Shown here: piece by piece, positions 53,791-62,803 of the stretch
How positions within the stretch are numbered: position 1 is the first letter of the stretch
How the letters are laid out: every line of letters begins with the position of its first letter
NCBI GenBank assembly: GCA_030684775.1
Contig: JAUXXW010000083.1
Span: 1 to 64,000, forward strand
DNA length: 64,000 nt
Direction of reading: 5' to 3'
Source: Pseudomonadota bacterium
GTDB taxonomy: Bacteria > Pseudomonadota > Gammaproteobacteria > Burkholderiales > Thiobacillaceae
The notes under the pieces: generated by a model
What the model saw: the letters and a program-made list of their open reading frames with translations, nothing else
What the model was told of the DNA's origin: nothing
The model's database searches: none
Program-made: the position numbers and the translations under genes

Positions 53791-54491
53791 ATCCAACTGA
53801 CTACCAGGCCGGCAACCAGTGGGCTGGCCACTTCGCCAGCCAGTCTCTGGCTTATCCCGCGGAGTATGTGATTCGCATCTTCCGCGGCAGCTACCCCAAC
53901 CTGACCATGCCCAAGCCGCAGCCGGGGCAATCGGTGCTGGATGTCGGTTGTGGTGATGGTCGTCATCTGCCGTTCTTCCAACGCCTTGGCCTGGAGGCGC
54001 ACGGCGTCGAGATCGCCGTGCCCATCATCGAACAATTACGCGAGCGCCTGGCGCCGCTGGGCATCGAGGCGAACCGGTTGCATGTCGGCAGTTGCTCGTC
54101 GCTCCCCTTCGCCGATGCCAGCTTCGACCATGTGATGGCCTGGAATTCCGCCTATTACATGTCGCGCGACGGTGCCGACTTCGCCGCCCACGCGGCGGAA
54201 CTCACCCGCGTGCTACGCCCCGGTGGCTGGCTGGTCGTCTCGGTGCCCAAGCCGAGCGCCTTCATCTTCGCCGGCAGCGAAGCCGCCCCGACACCGGGTT
54301 GCCGCATCGTGCGCCAGGACCCGTTCGGAATCCGCAACGGCGAAATGTTGCGCGTGTTCCAGGATGGCGCCGAACTGGCCGCCGCCTTCGAGGCCGATTG
54401 CGACACCTTCTGCCACGGCGACATTCACGACGACTGTTTTGGCTTTGCTTATCACTGGTTTCTCCTGGTCGCGCGCAAGGCGGCCGCATGA
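53787..54491 (+). CDS. Class I SAM-dependent methyltransferase
   Basis: This 234-residue methyltransferase has motif I VLDVGCGDGRHLPFF, the post-I acidic EVEIAVP-like end (GVEIAVPIIEQ), and the later LTRVLRPGGWLVVSVP motif. O-methylation of the sugar or its acyl group is likely from context, as with di-O-methylglyceroyl groups on Campylobacter pseudaminic acid. It overlaps both neighbours by four bases. Confidence 0.85.
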   Translation: MNPTDYQAGNQWAGHFASQSLAYPAEYVIRIFRGSYPNLTMPKPQPGQSVLDVGCGDGRHLPFFQRLGLEAHGVEIAVPIIEQLRERLAPLGIEANRLHVGSCSSLPFADASFDHVMAWNSAYYMSRDGADFAAHAAELTRVLRPGGWLVVSVPKPSAFIFAGSEAAPTPGCRIVRQDPFGIRNGEMLRVFQDGAELAAAFEADCDTFCHGDIHDDCFGFAYHWFLLVARKAAA

Positions 54492-55813
54492 CGCCAGGCG
54501 AGGCCATGCATGCCCTGGCGCGTCGGCTCTGGCCGCTCAATCGCAGCCTGAGCGGCGACGGTGTGAGGCAGACTCTGGCGATATTGAGCGAATACCTGCC
54601 CGGCTTGCGGGTGCATGAAATCCCCAGCGGCAGCGCCTGTTTCGATTGGACCGTGCCGCGCGAATGGCGGGTGCGCGAAGCCTGGGTGAAGAACGCGGCG
54701 GGCGAGAAGGTGATCGACTTCGCCGCCAACAACCTGCACCTGATGGGCTACTCGACGCCCGTCGACGCGGAAATGCCGCTGGCGGAACTGCAAGCCCACC
54801 TGCATTCGCTGCCGGAGTCGCCGGATGCGATTCCCTACGTCACCTCCTACTACAAGGAACGCTGGGGTTTCTGCGTCAGCCAGCGTCAGCGCGAGTGCTT
54901 GCCGCCCGGCAACTACCGGGCGCATATCGACAGTGAATTGTTCGCCGGCAGTCTGAGCTACGGCGAGCTGCGCATCCCCGGCGAGACGGATCGGGAAATC
55001 CTGCTTTCCACTTACGTCTGCCATCCCTCGATGGCCAACAACGAGTTGTCCGGGCCTTGTGTCGTCACCTGGCTGGCGCGCTGGTTACTGGAGCAACCCA
55101 CGCGTCGTTATGGCTACCGCATCCTGTTCCTGCCCGAGACCATCGGCTCCATCTGCTACCTCTCGCGCCATCTGGAAGAACTCAAGGCGCGCGTGGCAGC
55201 GGGCTTCGTGGTGAGCTGCGTGGGCGACGATCGCGCTTATTCCTATCTGCCTTCGCGCCAGGGCGACAGCCTCGCCGACCGCGTGGCCCTGCATGTGCTG
55301 CGCCATACCGATCCCGCTTTCCAGCGCTACACCTTCCTCGATCGCGGCAGCGACGAGCGGCAGTATTGCAGTCCCGGTGTCGACTTGCCGGTGTGCAGCC
55401 TGATGCGCTCCAAATACGCCACCTATCCCGAGTACCACACTTCGCTGGACGATCTGAATCTGGTCACGCCGGCCGGGCTGGAGGGCGGCTATATGGCGCT
55501 GCGCCGCGCCCTGGAATGCCTGGAACAGGATTGCATCCCGCGCGCGACCACGCCGTGCGAGCCGCAACTGGGCAAGCGCGGCCTCTATCCCACGCTGAGC
55601 ACGCGCGAGTCGGGGCTACAGGCGCGTGACATGATGAATCTGCTCGCCTACGCCGATGGCCATCACAGCCTGTTGGAGATCGCCGAGATCATCCAGGCGC
55701 CGATGTGGACGTTGGTTCCGCTTGCCGGAAAACTGGCCGAGCATGGCCTGCTGGAAATTCGTCGTACCGAAGATAAGGAAAAAGAGAAGGAAAACTCATG
55801 GAAAAAGACCTGA
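54488..55813 (+). CDS. DUF4910 (M28-like) protein of the glycan cluster
   Basis: This 441-residue protein matches DUF4910-type proteins of polysaccharide clusters: an M28-like aminopeptidase fold with an inserted DUF2172-like region and a C-terminal winged helix (HHSLLEIAEIIQAPMWTLVP). Possible metal ligands lie in TYVCHPSMANNELSGP, LPETIGSICYL and YHTSLDDL. A deacylase or amidohydrolase acting on an aminosugar derivative is plausible. It overlaps the preceding gene by four and the following gene by 16 bases. Confidence 0.72.
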   Translation: MTPGEAMHALARRLWPLNRSLSGDGVRQTLAILSEYLPGLRVHEIPSGSACFDWTVPREWRVREAWVKNAAGEKVIDFAANNLHLMGYSTPVDAEMPLAELQAHLHSLPESPDAIPYVTSYYKERWGFCVSQRQRECLPPGNYRAHIDSELFAGSLSYGELRIPGETDREILLSTYVCHPSMANNELSGPCVVTWLARWLLEQPTRRYGYRILFLPETIGSICYLSRHLEELKARVAAGFVVSCVGDDRAYSYLPSRQGDSLADRVALHVLRHTDPAFQRYTFLDRGSDERQYCSPGVDLPVCSLMRSKYATYPEYHTSLDDLNLVTPAGLEGGYMALRRALECLEQDCIPRATTPCEPQLGKRGLYPTLSTRESGLQARDMMNLLAYADGHHSLLEIAEIIQAPMWTLVPLAGKLAEHGLLEIRRTEDKEKEKENSWKKT

Positions 55814-57024
55814 TCGACTGGAAGACCCATGCCTGGCAGGACCCGAGGATGGCGGCCTGGTATCAGCAGCGCATGGTGGAAAACCGGGGCACCAACCGGC
55901 TGAAAAACCAGGTCGAGGTGGCGTTGTGCGCCCACCACATCGCCGGCAACAAGTTGCTCGATGTCGGTGTCGGCGGTGGTCGCGCCTCTCTGCCGCTGGC
56001 GCGCGCGGGGTTTGATGTGACCGGCGTCGACAGTTCCCAGGCCATGCTCGATCAGACCCGCGCGCAGGCCGGGGAGACCCCCATCCGCTTGGTGCAAGGC
56101 GATCTTGCCGACCTGAAGTTCGCCAACGATGAATTCGACACCGTGATGTCGCTCAACGTGCTGGTGCATTTCCCGCACTGGCAAGAAATCCTGGCCGAGT
56201 GGCAACGCGTGTTGCGACCAAATGGACGCATCGTCTTCGACATCCATTCCCAGGATCACGAAGATGCCGCGTGCGCCGCCAGGGGATTGCCGGCCAGGCC
56301 GCAAGACGAAGACAATTTCGCCGATTACCACTCTCGCATCCACGTCGCCGAACTGGTGGAAACCGCGAATCGGCTCGATCTCGCCGTGGTTGCCGTGATT
56401 CCCTACAACGGCGGCAACGTCAACACTTGGTTGAGCGGCACCCTGGCGGATGGGCCGCGCTTCAATCGCCTTTTGTCCTGGCTGATGAGCGACTCGCACC
56501 TGTACGAATTCGTTCTGTTCATCGAGCAGGAAATCTACGCTCACCTGAGCAGTCGGGTGACCGGCCGTTTCATGGTGGTGCTGGACAAACGCTCCGACCC
56601 GGACGGCAACCAGGCCTGGCTGGAGCACGATACGGCGCTGAATCGGGTACTCGACGGGCCACTCGATTTCGCCAGCCTGGCCGCCCTGGAACCGAGTTTC
56701 GACGCGAACTGGCGCGAGCGACTGAACGCGCATCTGGATTGGCCGCGCAATCGGGTGCTGCTCTACAACCTGCTTTCCGCCTGGGATGCCTTCCCCGCGC
56801 ACCTCGATCTGGCCTCTTTCCTGGATCAACGCCATGTGGATGCCTTGCTGACCTGGCGCCGGCAGGCGATGACCGACGCGGCTACCACTCGCGCCCTGCG
56901 CGATCTGGTGGCGCTACCCGGCTTGAACGGCTGGCTACGGCATCAAGAGGTGCCCTTGGCCGGCGGCCTCGAATATGACCTGACCCGTGCCATGCTGGCC
57001 CGCTACTTTCACGCCTTCGATTGA
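55798..57024 (+). CDS. SAM-dependent methyltransferase with a long C-terminal extension
   Basis: This 408-residue protein has a class I methyltransferase N-terminal domain with NKLLDVGVGGGRASLPLARA (motif I, residues about 52-71) and VLRPNGRIVFDIHS. The last about 170 residues are of unknown type, mostly helical, with DHA-like and TWRRQAMTDAATTRALRD stretches. It follows the DUF4910 gene and precedes the giant glycosyltransferase. A second methylation of the same glycan is likely. Confidence 0.8.
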   Translation: MEKDLIDWKTHAWQDPRMAAWYQQRMVENRGTNRLKNQVEVALCAHHIAGNKLLDVGVGGGRASLPLARAGFDVTGVDSSQAMLDQTRAQAGETPIRLVQGDLADLKFANDEFDTVMSLNVLVHFPHWQEILAEWQRVLRPNGRIVFDIHSQDHEDAACAARGLPARPQDEDNFADYHSRIHVAELVETANRLDLAVVAVIPYNGGNVNTWLSGTLADGPRFNRLLSWLMSDSHLYEFVLFIEQEIYAHLSSRVTGRFMVVLDKRSDPDGNQAWLEHDTALNRVLDGPLDFASLAALEPSFDANWRERLNAHLDWPRNRVLLYNLLSAWDAFPAHLDLASFLDQRHVDALLTWRRQAMTDAATTRALRDLVALPGLNGWLRHQEVPLAGGLEYDLTRAMLARYFHAFD

Positions 57025-57032
57025 GTACTCCG

Positions 57033-60000
57033 ATGACACAGCCAGCGATTCTTTATTTTTTCTGGGGCCGAAATAACCACACCCTGCGCCTGTACCTGGA
57101 GGGCAGGCCGCGCGTGGTTCTGGTCGTGGAGGGTGTATGCACCGAGGAACTGAGATTGATGGTCGAGGAGGTCGGCAGCCGGATCGTGACCCTGACTAGC
57201 CTGGTTCCGGAAACGCGCCTGGAATCCTTCCGGCAATCGGCGGCCGCACTGGTGGCGACGTTCGCCACCAGGAAGGCCGAGCCAGAATGGCGCGACCTTC
57301 TGGCCCGCCACGGATTGGAGGCCGATCGTTTCGATCCGCTGCTGGAGGCAGACCTGGAGCGTCACCTGTTCGATTCGATCCATCTGGTGGAAACGCTGGA
57401 TACCGCCCGTGAGCAGTTTCAGATCGAATTGGTGGCGCTCAATGAAGACCTCATGCTGCATGGCCATTGCATCGCCGAATGGGCGCGTGCCCGTGGCGTA
57501 CCCAGTCTGCATCTGGTGCATGGGCTGGCGCTGGGCGCGCCCTACACGGTACATGGCGCCCTGCATTGCGATGCGATGGCGGTGTTCGGCGAACGTGACG
57601 CGGAGGCTTATCGTGGCGTCGGTATTCCCGCGGAACGCATCCACATCACCGGCAACCCGGCCTGGGACATCTACGCCGAACTCAAGTTGAAAAAGGCGGG
57701 TGTCCGCGAGGAGGCATACGGCAAGTACGACCTGAATCCCGAGGCGCCCCTGCTGTTGTTCGGCACCACTTGGGCGGCATCCATGACGGCTTTGTCCAAC
57801 CGCGATGCCCACGACGAAACCCTGGCGATGTTTTTCCGGGGCTGCGTGGAATGGATGAATGCCGGGCATGCCGCCAATATTGTCGTCAAGGATCGTGTCT
57901 CCAATACGGAGCATGGGCGCGAGGGGGCGGATCGTATCGCGCTCGAAGCCGGCCTGAACCCGTCGCAATACGTCTACACCACGGACGACACCAGACTCCT
58001 GGTGACGGCGGCCGATGTGCTGGTGTCGGTGGACTCCAATCTTTCGGTCGAGGCCATGCTGGCGGGAACCCCGGCGATCAACCTGATGACTGAACTCGGG
58101 CTGCGCATGGGCCCGAGTTTCGATGCCGAGTGCGGCATGCTGGAAGCTGGCCCGGGTGAGCTGTCGTTGTTGCTGGATTTCGTGCTGGGCGACGCGGATC
58201 TGCGTGGCGGTTTGATCGAACTGATGTCGCTCAAGGTATCCGGCTACAACTTTGCCGTGGATGGCTCCGCCGCCGAGCGGGTGGCGAACTTGATGCGAGA
58301 GATGGCGCGTGGCGTGGTCGAGTCACGGGTTTCACAGCGCCCGCCGGGCGGCTATGTCTGGGAACAACTCTCGGAACTGGAGGATGCCGACCTCAAGGGC
58401 GCCTACCACGACCACGCGCGCAAGGAACTGCTGCTGCTGCTGGAGCGGCCGCCACGCCGGGTGCTCGATGTCGGTTGTGCCACCGGCGCCACCGGTGAAC
58501 TGATCAAGACCGCGTGGCCCGAGTCGCATGTCACCGGGATCGAACTCAACCGCGCGGCGGCGGCGCGCGCCGAGGAGCGCATCGACAAGGTTTTGGGCGA
58601 GAAACTGGAGGACATCGACTTCGCCGCCGAAGGCATCGCGCCGGGTTCCATCGATACCGTGCTGCTGGCCGATGTGCTGGAACACCTCTACGACCCCTGG
58701 GATGCCCTGCTGCGCATCCGTCCGCTGCTGACCGAGGATGCCCAGGTGCTGGTCAGCCTGCCCAACGCGCGCAACCTCTGGCTGCTCAACGAACTGGCCG
58801 GCGGCCGCTTCCCCTATGCCTCGGAGGGCTTGCTGGACATCACGCATATCCGCTGGTTCACCCGCGCCGAGATGGAAAAGATGCTGCGCGAGACCGGCTA
58901 TCGCGTGGTGAAAAGCAGCCGCACCCCGACGGCGGGCTTGCAGGATCTGACCCGGCCGGCCGGCAGCACCACGGTGGAAACGGAAAAGATCGTCCTCAAG
59001 GATGTGGACGATGAGGAATTCGAGGACCTCAAGGCCTTGCAGATCATGTTTCTGGCGAAGCCGCTCAAGGACGGCGAAGCGGGCGTGTCGCCCCAGGATT
59101 TCTACCACCTCTGGCAACTCGGCCACGCCTACCAGAAGCGCGACGCGCTGTGGATCGCGGAGCGCATGGATGCCCTCTCTCGCCACCCGGTCCATCACCT
59201 CGTGGTGATCGTTCCGGCGGGGGGCGAGGATCGCCTGGCCAATAACATCAAATCGCTCGGCCACCAGTTCTATCAGCACTGGAAGCTGACCGTCGTTTCC
59301 AGCGAAGCCGCGCATCCCGCCCTGGCCGACACTGCATCCATCGCCTGGATACAGGCACCCGCCGAGCAGCATCTGGAGGCGGCCAATCGCACCCTGCTGG
59401 AGACCGAGGCCGACTGGGTAGGCATGTGGGAGGCCGGCGACAAGCTGGCGCCGCATGCCTTGTTCACCTGCGCCGACAAGGCGGCGCGGCATCCGGAATA
59501 TCAGGTGCTGTACAGCGACGAAGACCGGGTGGATGGCGAGGAGGCGCATTCCGCGCCGTTCTTCAAGACCGATTTCAACCTGGAAATGCTGCGCGCGGCA
59601 CCCTTCGCGGTGGGCGGCCTGTTGTTGCTGCGGCACGATCTGTTCACCGCCTTGAACGGCTACGACCTGGAGATGGAGGGCGTGGAGGCCTTTGATCTCA
59701 CCCTGCGCGCCTGGGAGAAAGTGGGCCATGCCGGCATCGGCCACCTCGCCGACGTGCTCTACCACCGTCACGCCGAAGGCGGCCACGGCCACTTGAGCGG
59801 CGAGGAAATCGCCGCCGTCCACCGGCGCGCGCTGGAACGGCATCTGGCGCGTTGCGATCTCGCCGCCCGGGTGGAGGAGGGCGCGCTGCCCGGCACGCTG
59901 CATGTGCGTTATTCGGTGAGCGGCGATCCTCTGGTGTCCATTCTGGTGCCGACGAAAAACCAGGTCGATTTCCTGAAACGCTGCCTCACCTCGCTGATCG

Positions 60001-61790
60001 ACGGCACCGGTTACGCCAACTGCGAAATTCTGGTGCTCGACAACGGCAGCGACGAAGCCGAGGCGGTGGCCTACCTGGCCGAACTGCGGGCGCTGAACTC
60101 GCCGCGCCTCAAGGTGCTGGACTGCGCCGGGCCGTTCAATTTCTCCGCCATGAACAACCGGGGCGCGCGTGAGGCGCAAGGCGAATACCTGGCGCTGCTC
60201 AACAACGACACCGCCGTGCTGCACGAGGAATGGCTGGAAGAGATGCTCGGTATCGCGCAACAGGCGGATGTCGGCGCGGTGGGGGCGAAACTGTTCTATC
60301 CGGACGGGAAAATCCAGCATGCCGGGGTGATTCTGGGCATGAACGACGCCCCGGCGGAGCACCCGTTCATCGGTCTGGAGGCCGATGCAGACGGCTATTT
60401 CGGCCGCCTCAAGCTCACCCAGGAATACTCTGCGGTCACCGCCGCCTGCATGCTGGTGAAGCGCGAGCGCTATCTGGAAGTGGGTGGCCTGGACGAACAG
60501 CGCTTCCAGGTTTCGTTCAACGACGTGGACTTCTGCCAGAGGCTGCGCCACCAGGGCTACCGCAACGTGTTCACGCCGCATGCGCGCCTGCTGCACGAAG
60601 GCTCGGTGAGCCAGTCCGGCGGTGTGGAAACGCGCGCGAAGGAGGCCAAACATGCGCGCTTTCTTGAGGAGCAGAACCGCTTTTATGACACCTGGCGCCA
60701 CGATGTCGCCTTCGACCCGGCATTCAACAGGAATCTGTCCACGCACGGCCGCGATTTCCTCGTGGAAATCGCCCCCGCCCTGGCCTGGGACCCGGAATGG
60801 CGGCCGCGTCCGCGCATCCTCGCGCACCCGGCCGACCGTTTCGGTTGCGGCGAGTACCGCGTCATCGCGCCCATGCGCGCCCTCAATGACGCCGGCCACA
60901 TCATGGGTTGGGAAACCAGCAACTACCTGTCGCAGCCGGAACTGTTCCGGATGGAACCCGACACCATCCTGCTGCAACGCCAGGTGGACCCGCACCAGAT
61001 CGAGTTCATCGAACGCTACATCCGCCACAGCAAGGCGTTCCGTGTCTACGAGATCGACGACCTGATCACCAACATCCCGATCCAGAACATCCGCAAGAAG
61101 CATTTCGTCGAACAGAAAGACCTGCACAAGCGCTTCCGCAAGGGCATCTCCCTGTGCCACCGCTTCATCGTCTCCACCGAGTACCTGGCGGAGCATTACC
61201 GGGGCTATATCGACGACATCGTCGTGGTGCCCAATTACATCGAACGAGGCCGCTGGGGCAATCTGAAGCCGGCCCGCCGGCACGGCGCCAAGCCGCGCGT
61301 GGGCTGGGCCGGCAGCATCACCCACGATGGCGACCTGGCGGTGATTTTCGATGTGGTGAAAGCCACCGCCAAGGAAATCGACTGGGTGTTCCTCGGCATG
61401 TGTCCGGATGAAATCCGCGCCTGTGTCGCGGAGTTCCATCCGGGTGTCGGGCTGGAGGATTACCCCGCCAAGCTGGCCAGTCTGGGTCTCGATCTGGCGG
61501 TTGCGCCGCTCGAAGACGTGCCCTTCAATCACGGCAAGAGCCACCTGCGCCTGCTCGAATACGGCGTGCTCGGCTACCCGGTGGTGTGCAGCGACCTCAC
61601 CCCCTACCGCGGCGACTACCCGGTCACCCGCGTGCCCAACCGCTACAAGAATTGGGTGGAAGCGATTCGCGGCCATGTTGCCGACCGCGACGAACTGGCC
61701 CAACGCGGCGATGCCCTGCGCGATTACATCCGTGCCGAGTGGATGCTGGAAGACCATCTGGACGTCTGGCTGAAGGCGTGGTTGCCATGA
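57033..61790 (+). CDS. Giant multi-domain glycosyltransferase
   Basis: This 1585-residue cytoplasmic protein appears to be a fusion. Residues about 1-430 resemble CDP-glycerol/UDP-sugar transferase or epimerase-like folds (HLVHGLALGAPYTVHGALHC; DVLVSVDSNLSVEAML). Residues about 440-650 form a methyltransferase (VLDVGCATGATGELI). Two GT2-like domains follow (about 720-950, and about 965-1230, with SILVPTKNQVDFLKRCLTSL and FNDVDFCQRLRHQGYRN). A GT4-like C-terminal domain spans about 1250-1585 (DIVVVPNYIERGRW). An in-frame TTG at 57021 is an alternative start. It is the likely flagellin or glycan transferase of the cluster; no maf gene is present. Confidence 0.82.
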   Translation: MTQPAILYFFWGRNNHTLRLYLEGRPRVVLVVEGVCTEELRLMVEEVGSRIVTLTSLVPETRLESFRQSAAALVATFATRKAEPEWRDLLARHGLEADRFDPLLEADLERHLFDSIHLVETLDTAREQFQIELVALNEDLMLHGHCIAEWARARGVPSLHLVHGLALGAPYTVHGALHCDAMAVFGERDAEAYRGVGIPAERIHITGNPAWDIYAELKLKKAGVREEAYGKYDLNPEAPLLLFGTTWAASMTALSNRDAHDETLAMFFRGCVEWMNAGHAANIVVKDRVSNTEHGREGADRIALEAGLNPSQYVYTTDDTRLLVTAADVLVSVDSNLSVEAMLAGTPAINLMTELGLRMGPSFDAECGMLEAGPGELSLLLDFVLGDADLRGGLIELMSLKVSGYNFAVDGSAAERVANLMREMARGVVESRVSQRPPGGYVWEQLSELEDADLKGAYHDHARKELLLLLERPPRRVLDVGCATGATGELIKTAWPESHVTGIELNRAAAARAEERIDKVLGEKLEDIDFAAEGIAPGSIDTVLLADVLEHLYDPWDALLRIRPLLTEDAQVLVSLPNARNLWLLNELAGGRFPYASEGLLDITHIRWFTRAEMEKMLRETGYRVVKSSRTPTAGLQDLTRPAGSTTVETEKIVLKDVDDEEFEDLKALQIMFLAKPLKDGEAGVSPQDFYHLWQLGHAYQKRDALWIAERMDALSRHPVHHLVVIVPAGGEDRLANNIKSLGHQFYQHWKLTVVSSEAAHPALADTASIAWIQAPAEQHLEAANRTLLETEADWVGMWEAGDKLAPHALFTCADKAARHPEYQVLYSDEDRVDGEEAHSAPFFKTDFNLEMLRAAPFAVGGLLLLRHDLFTALNGYDLEMEGVEAFDLTLRAWEKVGHAGIGHLADVLYHRHAEGGHGHLSGEEIAAVHRRALERHLARCDLAARVEEGALPGTLHVRYSVSGDPLVSILVPTKNQVDFLKRCLTSLIDGTGYANCEILVLDNGSDEAEAVAYLAELRALNSPRLKVLDCAGPFNFSAMNNRGAREAQGEYLALLNNDTAVLHEEWLEEMLGIAQQADVGAVGAKLFYPDGKIQHAGVILGMNDAPAEHPFIGLEADADGYFGRLKLTQEYSAVTAACMLVKRERYLEVGGLDEQRFQVSFNDVDFCQRLRHQGYRNVFTPHARLLHEGSVSQSGGVETRAKEAKHARFLEEQNRFYDTWRHDVAFDPAFNRNLSTHGRDFLVEIAPALAWDPEWRPRPRILAHPADRFGCGEYRVIAPMRALNDAGHIMGWETSNYLSQPELFRMEPDTILLQRQVDPHQIEFIERYIRHSKAFRVYEIDDLITNIPIQNIRKKHFVEQKDLHKRFRKGISLCHRFIVSTEYLAEHYRGYIDDIVVVPNYIERGRWGNLKPARRHGAKPRVGWAGSITHDGDLAVIFDVVKATAKEIDWVFLGMCPDEIRACVAEFHPGVGLEDYPAKLASLGLDLAVAPLEDVPFNHGKSHLRLLEYGVLGYPVVCSDLTPYRGDYPVTRVPNRYKNWVEAIRGHVADRDELAQRGDALRDYIRAEWMLEDHLDVWLKAWLP

Positions 61791-61897
61791 ACGCCATGCG
61801 CCCGCTTCAGGTTGCCCAGGGCAGCAAAGACGACATGGGCCGGCTATTGACCCCGCTGTCGTCCGGGGGAAATATTCGGGCCACGTTCACAAGCTGA
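61787..61897 (+). CDS. Possible 36-residue peptide after the glycosyltransferase
   Basis: ATG 61787 overlaps the glycosyltransferase stop (ATGA). The 36-residue frame begins MNAMRPLQVAQGSKDDMGRL and ends TFTS. It is unrecognised and may be a decayed or truncated gene start. Confidence 0.3.
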   Translation: MNAMRPLQVAQGSKDDMGRLLTPLSSGGNIRATFTS

Positions 61898-61914
61898 TTG
61901 CGGGAGATCTGGTG

Positions 61915-62190
61915 ATGAAGCCTTGCAAGCCAATCGGATACCGTCGTTCGACCCGGCAAACACGCCGCGAATGCGCCCGTGATTCCATCGCGGATGTGGA
62001 CCCGATGAGTATCGATGTCCGCATCGGCGACCACTCGGAGGCGCCGCTGGAACACTGGCAGGACCACCTGAAGGAAAAGCGCCGCAAACGCGGGCCGCAC
62101 CCCGCGCAGCCCGAAACACCGGCAACCCCCGGCCGGAAGTCGCCGCCGGATGCCCTGATCGACGATTACGCCGGGCCGCGCGCCGCGTAG
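61915..62190 (+). CDS. Hypothetical basic protein
   Basis: This 91-residue protein is very rich in Arg, Lys, Pro and Glu, with no signal or membrane segment. It contains SIDVRIGDHSEAPLEHWQDH and a Pro-rich end. It is not recognised. A GTG at 61912 is an alternative start. It lies between the glycan operon and the flagellar DUF2802 gene. Confidence 0.45.
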   Translation: MKPCKPIGYRRSTRQTRRECARDSIADVDPMSIDVRIGDHSEAPLEHWQDHLKEKRRKRGPHPAQPETPATPGRKSPPDALIDDYAGPRAA

Positions 62191-62304
62191 CCCGGTAGCG
62201 ACTTGTTTCACGCCAACACCGGCGTGCCACCCTAAAGAAAATCCCGGTTCGGGCCGTAATAGCCTCCGTACCCCTGTTGCCCGCCGGCACGGAATCCATG
62301 CTCC

Positions 62305-62673
62305 ATGCTTGAACACCTCACCTTCACCGGTTTTGAACTGCTCGTTTTCGTGATCCTCGCCGTGGTGCTCGCCACGGTCGTCTATCTACTGGAAGCGTTG
62401 CTGTTTTCCCGCCGCCGCAAACCGGTCGCCACGCCGGAACCGGACGCGCGCGTCGAAGCCTTGCAAGCTGACCTGGCCGCGCTCAAGGCGCGAGTCGAGG
62501 GCCTGGAAGCGAAGCCGCCGGTGGAGTCCGCGCTCGATACTCAGGCCGTCACCTACGGCGAGGCCATGCGCCTGGCGCGCGAGGGCGCCACGCCACAGGA
62601 ACTCGCCGGGCAACTCGGCATATCCCGCAGCGAAGCCGAATTAATCATCGCCTTGCAACGCGCCGATTCATGA
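62305..62673 (+). CDS. DUF2802 membrane-anchored protein
   Basis: This 122-residue protein has one N-terminal transmembrane segment (LLVFVILAVVLATVVYLLEA), a coiled-coil stretch (ARVEALQADLAALKARVEGL) and a C-terminal helix-turn-helix-like DUF2802 domain (MRLAREGATPQELAGQLGIS, EAELIIAL). DUF2802 genes are often found in flagellar/chemotaxis operons, and the next gene here is fliK-like, so a flagellar link is likely. Confidence 0.82.
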   Translation: MLEHLTFTGFELLVFVILAVVLATVVYLLEALLFSRRRKPVATPEPDARVEALQADLAALKARVEGLEAKPPVESALDTQAVTYGEAMRLAREGATPQELAGQLGISRSEAELIIALQRADS

Positions 62674-62702
62674 AACAGAAACCCTCGGCTGAATTCGCAA
62701 CG

Positions 62703-62777
62703 CGTAGGTTGGGCAAAGCGCGGTGTGCCCAACATCATGGTGGTTCGTTGGGCACGCTACGCTTTGCCCAACCTACG
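62703..62777. repeat. Family A palindromic repeat
   Basis: Arms CGTAGGTTGGGCAAAGCGCG and its inverse surround ATCATGGTGGTTCG. It lies between the DUF2802 gene and the fliK-like gene. Confidence 0.9.
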
Positions 62778-62803
62778 ACCACGACATTGCAGCGCATTTA
62801 TTC

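Noticed and set aside
58332-61757. 1141-codon minus-strand open frame opposite the giant glycosyltransferase
   Set aside because: The plus-strand protein has clear domains across the same region; the antisense frame has none.
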